This document shows positions 38,610 through 47,251 of a stretch of 64,000 bases of DNA, one piece after another. Source of the DNA: Plantactinospora mayteni (GTDB taxonomy: Bacteria; Actinomycetota; Actinomycetes; Mycobacteriales; Micromonosporaceae); assembly GCF_016862935.1 (NCBI RefSeq), contig NZ_BONX01000020.1, forward strand, positions 1-64,000, read 5' to 3'. How positions within the stretch are numbered: the stretch's first letter is position 1; every line of letters begins with the position of its first letter. Below the pieces are notes generated by a model. The model had not been told where the DNA came from and made no database searches. It saw nothing but the letters and a program-made list of their open reading frames with translations. The translations under genes and the position numbers were made by a program.

Positions 38610-38657
38610 GGGAAGAACGCTAGGAACTCCGGCGGGCGGCCGGAATGCGTCCACCTG

Positions 38658-38693
38658 CCCGGCCGGGGTGCAGGTAACTACACCCCGGCCGGG
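38658..38693. promoter_or_regulatory. 13-bp inverted repeat between ABC operon and sensor kinase
   Basis: CCCGGCCGGGGTG (38658-38670) is exactly complementary to 38681-38693 with a 10-nt spacer. It occupies the middle of the divergent promoter region, a position expected for an operator acting on both genes. Confidence 0.6.
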
Positions 38694-38741
38694 CGTCTGG
38701 CAACAGTCCGCCGGAGGGCGCCGGGCGGCCAGACTGGACGC

Positions 38742-40697
38742 ATGTCGCGCCGGTACGGTCTCGCGTTCGTCCGTAACCTCGCCCAGACCGGGCTGGGCCT
38801 GCTCGGCCTGCTGATGTCCGTACTGCTGGTGATGGCGGCGACCCTGGTGGTGCCGTACCTGCCGGCGGCCCGGGCCGCCAAGCGGCTGGCCGATCTGGGT
38901 CGGCGGCTGGCCGGGCGTTGGGGCGGGATCCCGATACCGGTCGAGCACCGCCCGGGACCGCCGGTGCCGCAGCGCCGGGCCGACGGCTGGTACGTCCACG
39001 AGAACGAGCTCTACCGCTCGCCCCGGCTGCCGGCGTACCTGATGGAGCTGTCCTGGCGCGGCGACGACCCGGCGCTGCTCCGCGAGTGGGCCTGGCTGCA
39101 CCTGACGCCGTTCGCCGGCGGTCTCGGCACCCTGGTCCCGCCGGTGCTGGCCGGTGCCGGGATCGGGCTCGGCGGGCTCGGGCTGGCCGACGGGACGGCC
39201 CCGGTCGTCGGCTCGCCGCCGCTGGCGCTGGCGCTGCCGGTCGGGCTGGCGCTGGTCGTGCTCGGTTTCGCGGTCGCACCGCTGACGCTGCGGCTGCACG
39301 CCCGGTGGACCCGGTTGCTGCTCCAGTCGCCCGAGCGGTCCTGGTGGCACCGGTCCGGGCTGGCCGGCTGGACGAACCGGCGGTCGGGCACCGCCTGGAA
39401 CGGTGCCGGGCTGGTCGGCCTCGGCTTCGCGGCGTTCGGCGGTTTCCTGCTCAACCTGGTGACCCTGCTGGTGGGCTGGGGCGGGCTGTCGCCGCAGGTG
39501 TCGAGGCTGACCCGGCCGCTGGTGAGCCGCTACCGCCGGTACGCCCGCACCTGGGCCGGGGTGGCGATCCCGGAGCCGTACCGGCCGTTTCCCGAGCCGC
39601 CCCGGCCGGAGGAGGACGGCCGCTACCGGGTCGGGCGCACGCTGTACGCCGACCGGGCCACCGCGGTCCGGGTGCAGGAGTACGGGTGGCTCTTCAGCGA
39701 TCCGGCGTTCTGGCGGGACCAGCTCTGGATGGCCACCAACCCGCTGGTCGGGGTGCTCGGGCTGATCCCCGCCGCGCTCGTCTCGATCGGCCTGTTCGGG
39801 CTGGTCGGGCAGCCACTGTGGTGGGCGCCCTGGGCGGTGCCGCTGGGCCTGTTCACCGGGGAGTGGGTCACCCCCTGGTACATCTGGTACGGCGTCACGC
39901 ACGTCGCGCCCGATCTCGCCGGGATACCCGGCTGGACCAGCGCACTGCTCGGCCTGGCACTGGCCGGCCTCGGCGTGCTGCTCGCCCCGGCCCTGCTCCG
40001 GCTCCGCCTCCGGTACGACCGGCTGCTGCTCACCCCCACCCGGTCGGCCGGACTGGCGCTGCGGGTACGGCAGCTCACCGAGACCCGGGCCGACGCCGTC
40101 GACACCCAGGCGGCCGAGCTGCGCCGGATCGAACGGGACCTGCACGACGGGGCACAGGCCCGGCTGATCGCGGTCGGGCTCAGCCTGGCCGGGGTGGAGC
40201 GGCTGATCGAGGAGGATCCGCCGGCCGCGCAGGCGATGGTGGCCCAGGCCCGGGCGGCCTCGGCGACCGCGCTGACCGAACTGCGGGACCTGGTCCGGGG
40301 CATCCATCCACCGGTACTCGCCGAGCGGGGCCTGCCGGACGCGCTCCGGGCGGTGGCGCTGGACAGCCCGGTCCCGGTACGGGTGACCGGGGAACTGCCC
40401 GGCCGGCTCGACCCGCCGGTGGAGTCGGCGGCGTACTTCTGCGCGCTGGAGGCGCTGGCCAACGCCAGCCGGCACGGCGGGGCGAGCACGGTCGAGATCG
40501 CCATCACGCACACCGGTACGGCGCTGCGGGTCACGGTCGCCGACGACGGTCGGGGCGGCGCCGACCCGGACCGGGGCAGCGGGCTGCGCGGCGTACGGCG
40601 CCGGCTGGGCGCGTTCGACGGGACGCTCACCGTGCACAGCCCGGTCGGCGGCCCGACACTGGTGACCGTGGAGATCCCCTGCCCGGTCCCGGAGTAG
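38742..40697 (+). CDS. Sensor histidine kinase (NarL/DesK-type), no adjacent response regulator
   Basis: A 651-residue membrane histidine kinase. The first 450 residues contain several hydrophobic segments, including LGLLGLLMSVLLVMAATLVV near the N-terminus, in a repeated sensor-permease-like arrangement. The HisKA_3 phosphoacceptor is ERDLHDGAQARLIAVG near residue 465, and the ATPase has ALEALANASRHGGAS and VADDGRGGADPDRGSGLRGV. Kinases of this type are normally followed by a LuxR-type response regulator; here the next gene is on the other strand and no regulator is seen. CAGACT lies 6 nt before the ATG and may be a weak -10 box. Confidence 0.9.
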   Translation: MSRRYGLAFVRNLAQTGLGLLGLLMSVLLVMAATLVVPYLPAARAAKRLADLGRRLAGRWGGIPIPVEHRPGPPVPQRRADGWYVHENELYRSPRLPAYLMELSWRGDDPALLREWAWLHLTPFAGGLGTLVPPVLAGAGIGLGGLGLADGTAPVVGSPPLALALPVGLALVVLGFAVAPLTLRLHARWTRLLLQSPERSWWHRSGLAGWTNRRSGTAWNGAGLVGLGFAAFGGFLLNLVTLLVGWGGLSPQVSRLTRPLVSRYRRYARTWAGVAIPEPYRPFPEPPRPEEDGRYRVGRTLYADRATAVRVQEYGWLFSDPAFWRDQLWMATNPLVGVLGLIPAALVSIGLFGLVGQPLWWAPWAVPLGLFTGEWVTPWYIWYGVTHVAPDLAGIPGWTSALLGLALAGLGVLLAPALLRLRLRYDRLLLTPTRSAGLALRVRQLTETRADAVDTQAAELRRIERDLHDGAQARLIAVGLSLAGVERLIEEDPPAAQAMVAQARAASATALTELRDLVRGIHPPVLAERGLPDALRAVALDSPVPVRVTGELPGRLDPPVESAAYFCALEALANASRHGGASTVEIAITHTGTALRVTVADDGRGGADPDRGSGLRGVRRRLGAFDGTLTVHSPVGGPTLVTVEIPCPVPE

Positions 40698-40781
40698 CCG
40701 ATCCGATCCGATCCGACCCGACCGGAAGCGACCCGACCCGGGACGGGCCGAGCGGTGCCGGGGTGGCCGACCCGGGACGGG

Positions 40782-41237
40782 TCAGGCCGAGGCGGTGCCG
40801 GTGGGGCGGGAGCGCAGTTCGGCGACGTAGTCGTCGGGGGCGCCGGCCTTCTCCGCCGCGTTGGCGATCTCCGACAGGTACCAGGCGGTCGGCAGGCCGC
40901 CCTCGTAGCCGGCGAAGACGTACACCCAGGCGGTGATCTCGCCGTCCAGGGTGACCACCCGGACGTGCAGCTTCCGGTACGTGCCGGAGGCCACCCCCTC
41001 GACCTCGTCGAGTTGGGCGGCGTCCCAGGAGTGCACGTCGTAGAGTGCGACGAAGACCCGATCGCCGGGCGACTCCACGATGGTGGTGACCGCGCCCTCC
41101 CAGCCGATCACCCCCTCACCGGCGAAGGTGAGCCGCCAGCCTTCCAGCCAGCCGGTACCCACCATGGGTGAGTGCGGGCAGTAGGCACGCATCCGGGCGG
41201 GATCGAGGTTTGAGCCGTACGCGGCGTAATGACGCAC
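40782..41237 (-). CDS. Gamma-glutamylcyclotransferase family protein
   Basis: A 151-residue protein of the GGCT/AIG2-like fold. The substrate-binding opening YAAYGSNLDPARM and the putative catalytic acid in AQLDEVEGVASGTYRK are visible. Related enzymes release 5-oxoproline from gamma-glutamyl compounds, but the substrate here is not known. The start follows a -10 box by 7 nt. Short GATCC and GACCCGGGACGGG direct repeats lie between it and the sensor kinase stop codon. Confidence 0.85.
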   Translation of the reverse strand: MRHYAAYGSNLDPARMRAYCPHSPMVGTGWLEGWRLTFAGEGVIGWEGAVTTIVESPGDRVFVALYDVHSWDAAQLDEVEGVASGTYRKLHVRVVTLDGEITAWVYVFAGYEGGLPTAWYLSEIANAAEKAGAPDDYVAELRSRPTGTASA

Positions 41238-41244
41238 GGCGATG

Positions 41245-41250
41245 ACGATA
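41245..41250 (-). promoter_or_regulatory. -10 box for the gamma-glutamylcyclotransferase gene
   Basis: On the minus strand TATCGT lies 7 nt before the GTG start, consistent with a leaderless message. Confidence 0.45.
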
Positions 41251-41343
41251 GCCCGGTGGAGGGGTGGGGGAGAATACGACCGTGCGTGTCGGACGGGTTC
41301 TGAACAAGATTGTCACGGGAAGCAGCGACGGAGGGCGAGCACT

Positions 41344-42747
41344 GTGAGCCGGATTGTGATCATCGGCGGGGGGCCGGCCGGCTACGAGGCGGCGCTGGTC
41401 GCCGCCCAGTTGGACGCCGACGTGACGGTGGTCGAGACCGACGGGGCGGGCGGGGCGTGCGTACTGCACGACTGCGTACCGTCGAAGACTTTCATCGCCA
41501 GTTCCGAGGTGGTGACCGGATATCGGGACACCGAGGAGTTCGGGGTGCACTCGGACGGGCTGGAGGCGATCACCGTCGACGCCCCGACCGTCTACGGCCG
41601 GGTCAAGCGGCTCGCGCTCGCCCAGTCCGCCGACATCCAGGCAAAACTGATCAAGGCCGGCGTGACCTATGTCTCCGGCCGGGCCCGGCTCGGCGAGGAC
41701 ACGCTCGGTCACACCCACCGGGTACTCGTGACCCCGTCCGACGGTGACTCCACGTACTCGATGGACGCCTCGACCGTGCTGATCGCCACCGGAGCCACCC
41801 CGAGGGTACTGCCCAGCGCGGTCCCGGACGGTGAGCGGATCCTGGACTGGCGCCAGGTGTACGACCTGCCCGTACTGCCGGAACGGCTGATCGTGGTCGG
41901 CTCCGGCGTCACCGGCGCGGAGTTCGCCAGCGCGTACCTGGCGATGGGGGTCGAGGTGACCCTGGTCTCCAGCCGCGACCGGGTGATGCCGCACGAGGAC
42001 CCCGACGCCGCGATGGCGATCGAGCAGGTCTTCCGGTCCCGGGGGATGGAGATCCTCAACAACAGCCGGGCGAACGCGGTCCGCCGCTCCGGCGACGGGG
42101 TCGAGGTGGAACTCGCCGACGGCCGGGTGGTGAACGGCTCGCACGCGCTGATGGCGGTCGGCTCGGTCCCCAACACCGCCGACCTCGGCCTGGCCGAGTA
42201 CGGCGTGACGGTGGCACCGGGCGGCTACGTCAACACCGACCGGGTCTCCCGGACCAACGTGCCCGGCATCTACGCCGCCGGTGACTGCACCGGGGTACTG
42301 CCGCTGGCCAGTGTGGCCGCCATGCAGGGCCGGATCGCCATGTGGCACGCGCTCGGCGAGGCGGTCTCGCCGCTGCGGCTGCGTACCGTCGCCGCCAACG
42401 TCTTCACCGATCCCGAGTTGGCCACGGTCGGGGTGTCGCAGAACGAGGTGGACTCCGGCAAGGTCCCGGCCCGCCAGGTGATGCTGCCGCTGGCCGGCAA
42501 CGCCCGGGCCAAGATGGCGGACGTGCGGGACGGTTTCGTGAAGCTGTTCTGCCGGCCGGCCAGCGGGCAGGTGGTCGGCGGGGTGGTGGTGGCGCCGAAC
42601 GCCAGCGAGCTGATCCTGCCGATCACGATGGCGGTGGAGAACAATCTCACCGTCGACCAGTTGGCGATGACCTTCACCATCTACCCGTCGCTGTCCGGGT
42701 CGATCACCGAGGCGGCCAGGCAGTTGATGCTGCACGGGTTGGAGTAG
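41344..42747 (+). CDS. lpdA: NAD(P)H-quinone dehydrogenase, LpdA-like flavoprotein disulfide reductase
   Basis: A 467-residue FAD protein. The FAD motif is VIIGGGPAGYEAALVAAQ, the NAD(P) motif VVGSGVTGAEFASAY and the second FAD motif GIYAAGDCTG. The CVLHDC pair near residue 37 would be a redox disulfide. The C-terminal His-Glu dyad of true dihydrolipoamide dehydrogenases is absent: the place of HPTxSE is taken by YPSLSGS. This matches LpdA (Rv3303c) of M. tuberculosis, which acts as a quinone reductase. GTG 41344 has a GGAGGG site 9 nt upstream. Confidence 0.85.
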   Translation: MSRIVIIGGGPAGYEAALVAAQLDADVTVVETDGAGGACVLHDCVPSKTFIASSEVVTGYRDTEEFGVHSDGLEAITVDAPTVYGRVKRLALAQSADIQAKLIKAGVTYVSGRARLGEDTLGHTHRVLVTPSDGDSTYSMDASTVLIATGATPRVLPSAVPDGERILDWRQVYDLPVLPERLIVVGSGVTGAEFASAYLAMGVEVTLVSSRDRVMPHEDPDAAMAIEQVFRSRGMEILNNSRANAVRRSGDGVEVELADGRVVNGSHALMAVGSVPNTADLGLAEYGVTVAPGGYVNTDRVSRTNVPGIYAAGDCTGVLPLASVAAMQGRIAMWHALGEAVSPLRLRTVAANVFTDPELATVGVSQNEVDSGKVPARQVMLPLAGNARAKMADVRDGFVKLFCRPASGQVVGGVVVAPNASELILPITMAVENNLTVDQLAMTFTIYPSLSGSITEAARQLMLHGLE

Positions 42748-42896
42748 TACTCCCTGCGTGCTTCGGGGCGGCTTCGCGCGGTGGTACGGATAGCTACGCG
42801 GGGCGGTGGTACGCGGACTGTCGGCGTACCGTTGTCGGCGCGCGAACCGTATCCCGTCGGGTCCCCCGTTCCCGGTGGTCGAAGCGGTTCGCCACC

Positions 42897-42927
42897 GGGC
42901 CGCCGGCGGGTCCCGCGCCGGCGGCCC
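42897..42927 (+). terminator. Terminator region after lpdA
   Basis: GGGCCGCCGGCG (42897-42908) is exactly complementary to 42916-42927 over a 7-nt loop, followed by TCTTAAT. A second hairpin (CCCGGTGG 42871-42878 with 42892-42899) shares bases with it, so the two are alternatives. Confidence 0.65.
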
Positions 42928-42995
42928 TCTTAATGAGGCGAGCCCTTCCGCATCGGTGAACCACGGCATTGAACCTGTCGGACGCTCGGGGCAGT

Positions 42996-43018
42996 CATAT
43001 ACCTGTAATCGGTATATG
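42996..43018. promoter_or_regulatory. PadR operator, CATATACC inverted repeat
   Basis: CATATACC (42996-43003) and GGTATATG (43011-43018) form a perfect 8-bp inverted repeat with a 7-bp spacer. It ends 8 bp before the padR ATG and its right arm could serve as a TATATG -10 box, so the regulator would block its own promoter. Confidence 0.75.
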
Positions 43019-43026
43019 CTCTCGTC

Positions 43027-43374
43027 ATGACAGAGGCGCTCCGGGAACCGACGTTCCTCATCCTCACCGCGCTCGCCGAGCAGCCGCAGCACGGCTACGG
43101 CGTGCTCGAAGACGTACGCGGGATCTCCGAAGGCCGGGTGAACCTGCGCGCCGGCACCCTCTACGCGGTGCTCGACCGGCTCCGCGCCGAGGGGTTGGTC
43201 GAGGTGGACCGGGAGGAGATCGTGCAGTCGCGGCTGCGGCGCTACTACCGGATCACCGGTCTCGGTGCCCAGCGACTCGCCGACGAGGTGGTCCGACTGC
43301 GCCGGAACGCGACGGCCGCCTCGGCGCGGCTGCGCAACAGTGGCGTCGTCCTCCCCGAGGGAGGCGCGGCATGA
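43027..43374 (+). CDS. PadR family transcriptional regulator
   Basis: A 115-residue winged-helix regulator. It contains PTFLILTALAEQPQHGYGVL, AGTLYAVLDRLRAEGLVEVD and RRYYRITGLGAQRLADEVV. The message is probably leaderless. Its stop codon overlaps the start of the next gene (ATGA), so it is translationally coupled to the membrane protein, a common arrangement for PadR regulators and their target. Confidence 0.9.
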   Translation: MTEALREPTFLILTALAEQPQHGYGVLEDVRGISEGRVNLRAGTLYAVLDRLRAEGLVEVDREEIVQSRLRRYYRITGLGAQRLADEVVRLRRNATAASARLRNSGVVLPEGGAA

Positions 43375-44436
43375 CCGGCGAGGAGTCGCGACACCACGCC
43401 GACCTGGAGCGCCGCTACCGGCGACTGCTGGCCTGGTATCCGTGGGAACACCGCCGGACGTACGAGGAGGAACTGCTCGGGGTGCTGCTCGCCGACTCCC
43501 GTCCCGGTCAGCGCTGGCCGGCGCCGGCGGACGCGGCGAACCTCGCCCTGGCCGCCGTCCGGACCCGGTTCGGGTACGCCGCCCGGGCCGTGGTCGACCG
43601 GAGTTGGTCCGAAGCGGCGGCCACCGCCGGCCTGCTGATGGCGATCCTGCTCTGCTGCCTGCACGTGCTCCCGCTGCTCCGGCAGGTGGCCTGGGCGTCG
43701 GTCTGGCCGGCACCGGAGCTTCCGCTCTGGTATCCCGACCGGGCACTGTGGATCCGGGCCGGGCTCTGGACGCTGACCGTACTGGCGGCGGCGATCGGCC
43801 CGCGCCGGCTGGCCCCATTCCTCGCCTGGCCGGCCGTACTGCTGGAAGTCGTCGCACTTCCGGCCCGCTACCAGACAGAGCCGGTGACGGTACTCCAGGG
43901 GGCGGCCCAGACACTGCTCGGCGTGCTCTGCGCTGACCGTGCCGGCGCCGCGCCGGGCGGCCCTGGCGGTGCTCGGCCGGATCCGGCTGCTGACGATCGG
44001 TGGCACCGCCGCGCTGATGCTGGCCACCACCGCACTGCTCGACCGTCTGGGCTATCCCGGGCCGATCGATCCCGTTGCCCAGTGGGCGGTTTCGCTCCTG
44101 CTGCCGGTCGGCGTGCTGGTGGTCGCCGTCGCGGTCTGGGGTGTTCCGGCGACGGTCCGGCGGCGCCTGCTGGTGCTGCTGGCGCCGGTCGCCGCCGTAC
44201 TGCTCACCGTCCGGCTGGGGCTGGCCGGCTGGGAGTACTCCAACCAGCACATGGGACATCCGGTCTATCTGGCGCCGGTCCAGTGGGTGCTGCTGGCCCT
44301 CGTACCGCTGGTGGCGCTCGCCCTCGGCTTCGTCGGGTTGCGCCGGCGGGAGCAGACGCTCCGACTGGTCGCCCTCGGCCGGAACGCCGACCGGCAGCAC
44401 CCCGACCCGGGCGGGCCGACGCCCACCGACCGGTGA
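43371..44436 (+). pseudogene. Frameshifted PadR-linked membrane protein gene
   Basis: The gene starts at the ATG overlapping padR and encodes MTGEESRHHADLERRYRRLL, then WYPWEHRRTYEEELLGVLL and membrane segments such as AATAGLLMAILLCCLHVLPL. Near 43930 the plausible coding moves to a different frame (+1), which continues from about VPAPRRAALAVLGRIRLL with four more membrane helices to the stop at 44436. No good ribosome site precedes the second part. I read it as one gene of about 355 codons broken by a single frameshift, either a true mutation or a sequence error. Its role is unknown. Confidence 0.65.
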
Positions 44437-44563
44437 TGGCATCGACAGATCTGAGATCAACCTTATCCGTACCGCGTCCGGGTGGCCCCGTTGGCCTGGA
44501 GTCCGGTCGGGATCTGGTGATCATGTCGTGTCGCCGTGTTACGCGGGCGCAACGAGATCGGCG

Positions 44564-44569
44564 TAACGT
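44564..44569 (+). promoter_or_regulatory. -10 box for the ATP-grasp operon
   Basis: TAACGT lies 6 nt before the ATG at 44576, so the three-gene operon probably has a leaderless first message. Confidence 0.5.
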
Positions 44570-44575
44570 CAGGTC

Positions 44576-46216
44576 ATGGCGGACTTGTTCGAGGACTACC
44601 GCCTCGGCCCCGGCTGGGACGAGATGTTCGGCGCGCCCGGGATGCCACGGGACGTGTACGAGGCGCTGCACGCCACCCTGCAACCGCTGTCCAGCGTCGA
44701 ACTCCGGGTCCGGGCCGACGTGCTCGCCCGGGCCTTCCTCGACCAGGGGATCACCTTCGCCCTCAAAGGCGTCGAGCGGCCGTTCCCGCTGGACATCGTG
44801 CCCCGGATCATCGCGGCCGGCGAGTGGCGGGTGGTCGAGGCCGGAGTCGCCCAGCGGGTACGGGCACTGGAGGCGTTCCTCGCCGACATCTACGGCGCCG
44901 GCCAGGTGCTGGCCGATGGGGTGGTACCGCGTCGGGTCGTGGTGACCAGCGCGCACTTCCACCGCGAGGCCGCCGGGATCGTCCCGCACAACGGGGTACG
45001 CATCCACGTCGCCGGAGTCGACCTGGTCCGCGACGAGCGGGGCGACTTCCGGGTGCTGGAGGACAACGTCCGGGTCCCGTCCGGGGTCAGCTACGTGATG
45101 GAGAACCGCCGGGCGATGGCGCACGTACTGCCGGAGGTCTTCGCCGCGACCCGGATCCAGCCGGTGGAGTCGTACCCGGGGCAGTTGTTGCGGGCCCTGC
45201 GCGCGGCGGCGCCGGTCGGGATCACCGACCCCACGGTGGTGGTGTTGACCCCCGGCGTGCACAACTCGGCCTACTTCGAGCACGCCCTGCTGGCCCGCGA
45301 GATGGGGGTCGAGCTGGTCGAGGGTCGGGATCTCGTCTGCGTGGGTAACGAGGTCGCCATGCGGACCACCGCCGGTGAGCAGCGGGTCGACGTCATCTAC
45401 CGGCGGATCGACGACGAGTTCCTCGACCCGGTGCACTTCCGGGCCGACTCGGTGCTCGGGGTGGCCGGGCTGCTGAACGCGGCCCGGGCCGGCCGGGTCA
45501 CCATCGCCAACGCGGTCGGCAACGGGGTCGCGGACGACAAGCTGCTCTACTCGTACGTCCCCGAGCTGATCCGCTACTACCTGGCCGAGCAGCCGATCCT
45601 GTCCAATGTGGAGACGTACCGGCTGGAGGACCCGGACGTGCGCGACCACGTCCTCGACCGGCTCGACGAACTCGTGCTGAAGCCGGTCGACGGCTCCGGC
45701 GGGGCGGGCATCGTGATCGGCTCACAGGCGACCGACGAGGAGTTGGCCGAGCTGCGGCGCCGGATCAGCGTCGACCCACGGGGCTGGATCGCCCAGCGCG
45801 AGGTGGCGCTCTCCATGGTGCCGACCCTGGTCGGCAACCGGCTGCGGGCCCGGCACGTCGACCTGCGGCCGTTCGCGGTCAACGACGGGCAGCGGGTCAC
45901 GGTGCTGCCGGGCGGGCTGACCCGGGTGGCGCTGCCGGAGGGCGCCCTGGTGGTCAACTCCAGCCAGGGCGGCGGGTCGAAGGACACCTGGATACTCGCC
46001 GAGCCACCGTCCGGGCTCAGCCCGGTGGACCTCACCTCCGGCATCGATACCCCGGGAGTCGACCCGGCCGACCCGGCCGCGTCGGTGTCGTCGACCGTGC
46101 CGGTGCCGCGTAGTCCGGACCCGGGACCGGACGCCGGACTGGTCAGCGTGCAGCAGCAGCAACAGCAGCAGTCCGCCCGGGAGGCCGCGGCCGGAGCGGG
46201 GCGGTCGCGGTGCTGA
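44576..46216 (+). CDS. Circularly permuted type 2 ATP-grasp protein
   Basis: A 546-residue protein of the circularly permuted ATP-grasp family, predicted to form amide bonds between a carboxylate and an amine using ATP. Visible family segments are GITFALKGVERPFPLDIVPR, LEDNVRVPSGVSYVMENRR, the nucleotide region VLKPVDGSGGAGIVIGS and RPFAVNDGQRVTVLPGGLTR. The last 60 residues are a disordered tail ending with seven consecutive Gln encoded by CAG/CAA repeats. It overlaps the alpha-E gene by 7 nt. This trio (ATP-grasp, alpha-E, transglutaminase) was proposed from comparative genomics to synthesise or process a peptide; the product is not known. Confidence 0.9.
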   Translation: MADLFEDYRLGPGWDEMFGAPGMPRDVYEALHATLQPLSSVELRVRADVLARAFLDQGITFALKGVERPFPLDIVPRIIAAGEWRVVEAGVAQRVRALEAFLADIYGAGQVLADGVVPRRVVVTSAHFHREAAGIVPHNGVRIHVAGVDLVRDERGDFRVLEDNVRVPSGVSYVMENRRAMAHVLPEVFAATRIQPVESYPGQLLRALRAAAPVGITDPTVVVLTPGVHNSAYFEHALLAREMGVELVEGRDLVCVGNEVAMRTTAGEQRVDVIYRRIDDEFLDPVHFRADSVLGVAGLLNAARAGRVTIANAVGNGVADDKLLYSYVPELIRYYLAEQPILSNVETYRLEDPDVRDHVLDRLDELVLKPVDGSGGAGIVIGSQATDEELAELRRRISVDPRGWIAQREVALSMVPTLVGNRLRARHVDLRPFAVNDGQRVTVLPGGLTRVALPEGALVVNSSQGGGSKDTWILAEPPSGLSPVDLTSGIDTPGVDPADPAASVSSTVPVPRSPDPGPDAGLVSVQQQQQQQSAREAAAGAGRSRC

Positions 46217-47163
46217 GCCGGATCGCCGAGTCGCTCTACTGGATCGGCCGGTACGTCGAGCGGGCCGAGGACACCGCCCGGATCCTCGACGTACACCTGC
46301 ACCGGATGGTCGCCGACCCGTGGGTGGACGAGGCGACCGCCTGCCGCTCCCTGCTCACCGTGATGGGGGTCGGGCCGCTGGAGCAGCCGGTCACCGCCAA
46401 CCGGGTGGTCGGGGTGCTCGGCCTCGACGAGGAGAACCCGAGTTCCGTGGTCGGTGCCCTGGCCGCCGCCCGGGAGAACGCCCGAGGCGCCCGGGAGACC
46501 ATCTCGGCGGACATGTGGGAGTGCCTCAACTCGACCTGGCATGGCCTGCCGGCGGTCCGGCGCCGGGCCGAGCAGCAGGGCGTACACGCGTTCTTCCGGT
46601 GGGTCCGGGAGCGCTGTGCGGTGATGGCCGGGCTGACCGACGCCACCATGAGCCGGGACGAGGGCTGGCTCTTCCTGGTACTCGGCCGCAGCGTCGAACG
46701 GGTCGACATGACCGCCCGACTGCTCTCCACGCACGTACGGGCCGGTGGCAGCATCCCGTCCTGGCTGACCCTGCTGCGCTCCTGCGGCGCCTGGGAGACG
46801 TTCCTGCGCACCTATCGTGGCTCGCTCGACGACCGGTACGCGGCCGAGTTCCTGCTGCTCGACCGGCTCTTTCCCCGCTCCGTCTTCGCCGCGCTCTCCC
46901 GGGCCGAGGCGTGCCTGCGCGAGCTGGAACCCTCCGGCGGTCCCGGGCAGCCCGGCCGGACCGGGGTCTCCACCGACGCGCAGCGGATCATCGGCCGGGC
47001 CCGGACCGGCCTGGAGTTCCGGGCCGCCGACGAGCTGATCGGCGACCTCGCCGTGGTGCTGGCCGGACTGGAACGCACCTGCTCGCAGGTGAACGACGCG
47101 GTCTCCCGGCGCTACTTCCGGCAGACCTCGGCGGTGGCCTGGCTGCCGGAGGCGGTGGCGTGA
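46210..47163 (+). CDS. Alpha-E domain-containing protein
   Basis: A 317-residue all-helical protein of the alpha-E family. It begins MLSRIAESLYWIGRYVERAED, the typical signature, and contains INxDM-like AETISADMWECLNSTWHGL. Its function is unknown, but it is nearly always encoded with a circularly permuted ATP-grasp protein and a transglutaminase-like protease. It overlaps the upstream gene and lies 88 bp before the transglutaminase gene; that gap holds GGGCTC simple repeats (about 47165-47210). Confidence 0.92.
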   Translation: MLSRIAESLYWIGRYVERAEDTARILDVHLHRMVADPWVDEATACRSLLTVMGVGPLEQPVTANRVVGVLGLDEENPSSVVGALAAARENARGARETISADMWECLNSTWHGLPAVRRRAEQQGVHAFFRWVRERCAVMAGLTDATMSRDEGWLFLVLGRSVERVDMTARLLSTHVRAGGSIPSWLTLLRSCGAWETFLRTYRGSLDDRYAAEFLLLDRLFPRSVFAALSRAEACLRELEPSGGPGQPGRTGVSTDAQRIIGRARTGLEFRAADELIGDLAVVLAGLERTCSQVNDAVSRRYFRQTSAVAWLPEAVA

Positions 47164-47251
47164 TCGGGGTCGGGCTCGGTGGCGTGATCGGGCTCGGGCT
47201 CGGGCTTGGGCGGACCGACGGAACAGTGCGGCGGGCCGGGGAGGGAACGCG

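Noticed and set aside
41116-44460. A minus-strand frame of over 1100 codons opposite lpdA and padR
   Set aside because: No recognisable motif, biased His/Arg/Gly composition, and it covers several well-supported plus-strand genes.
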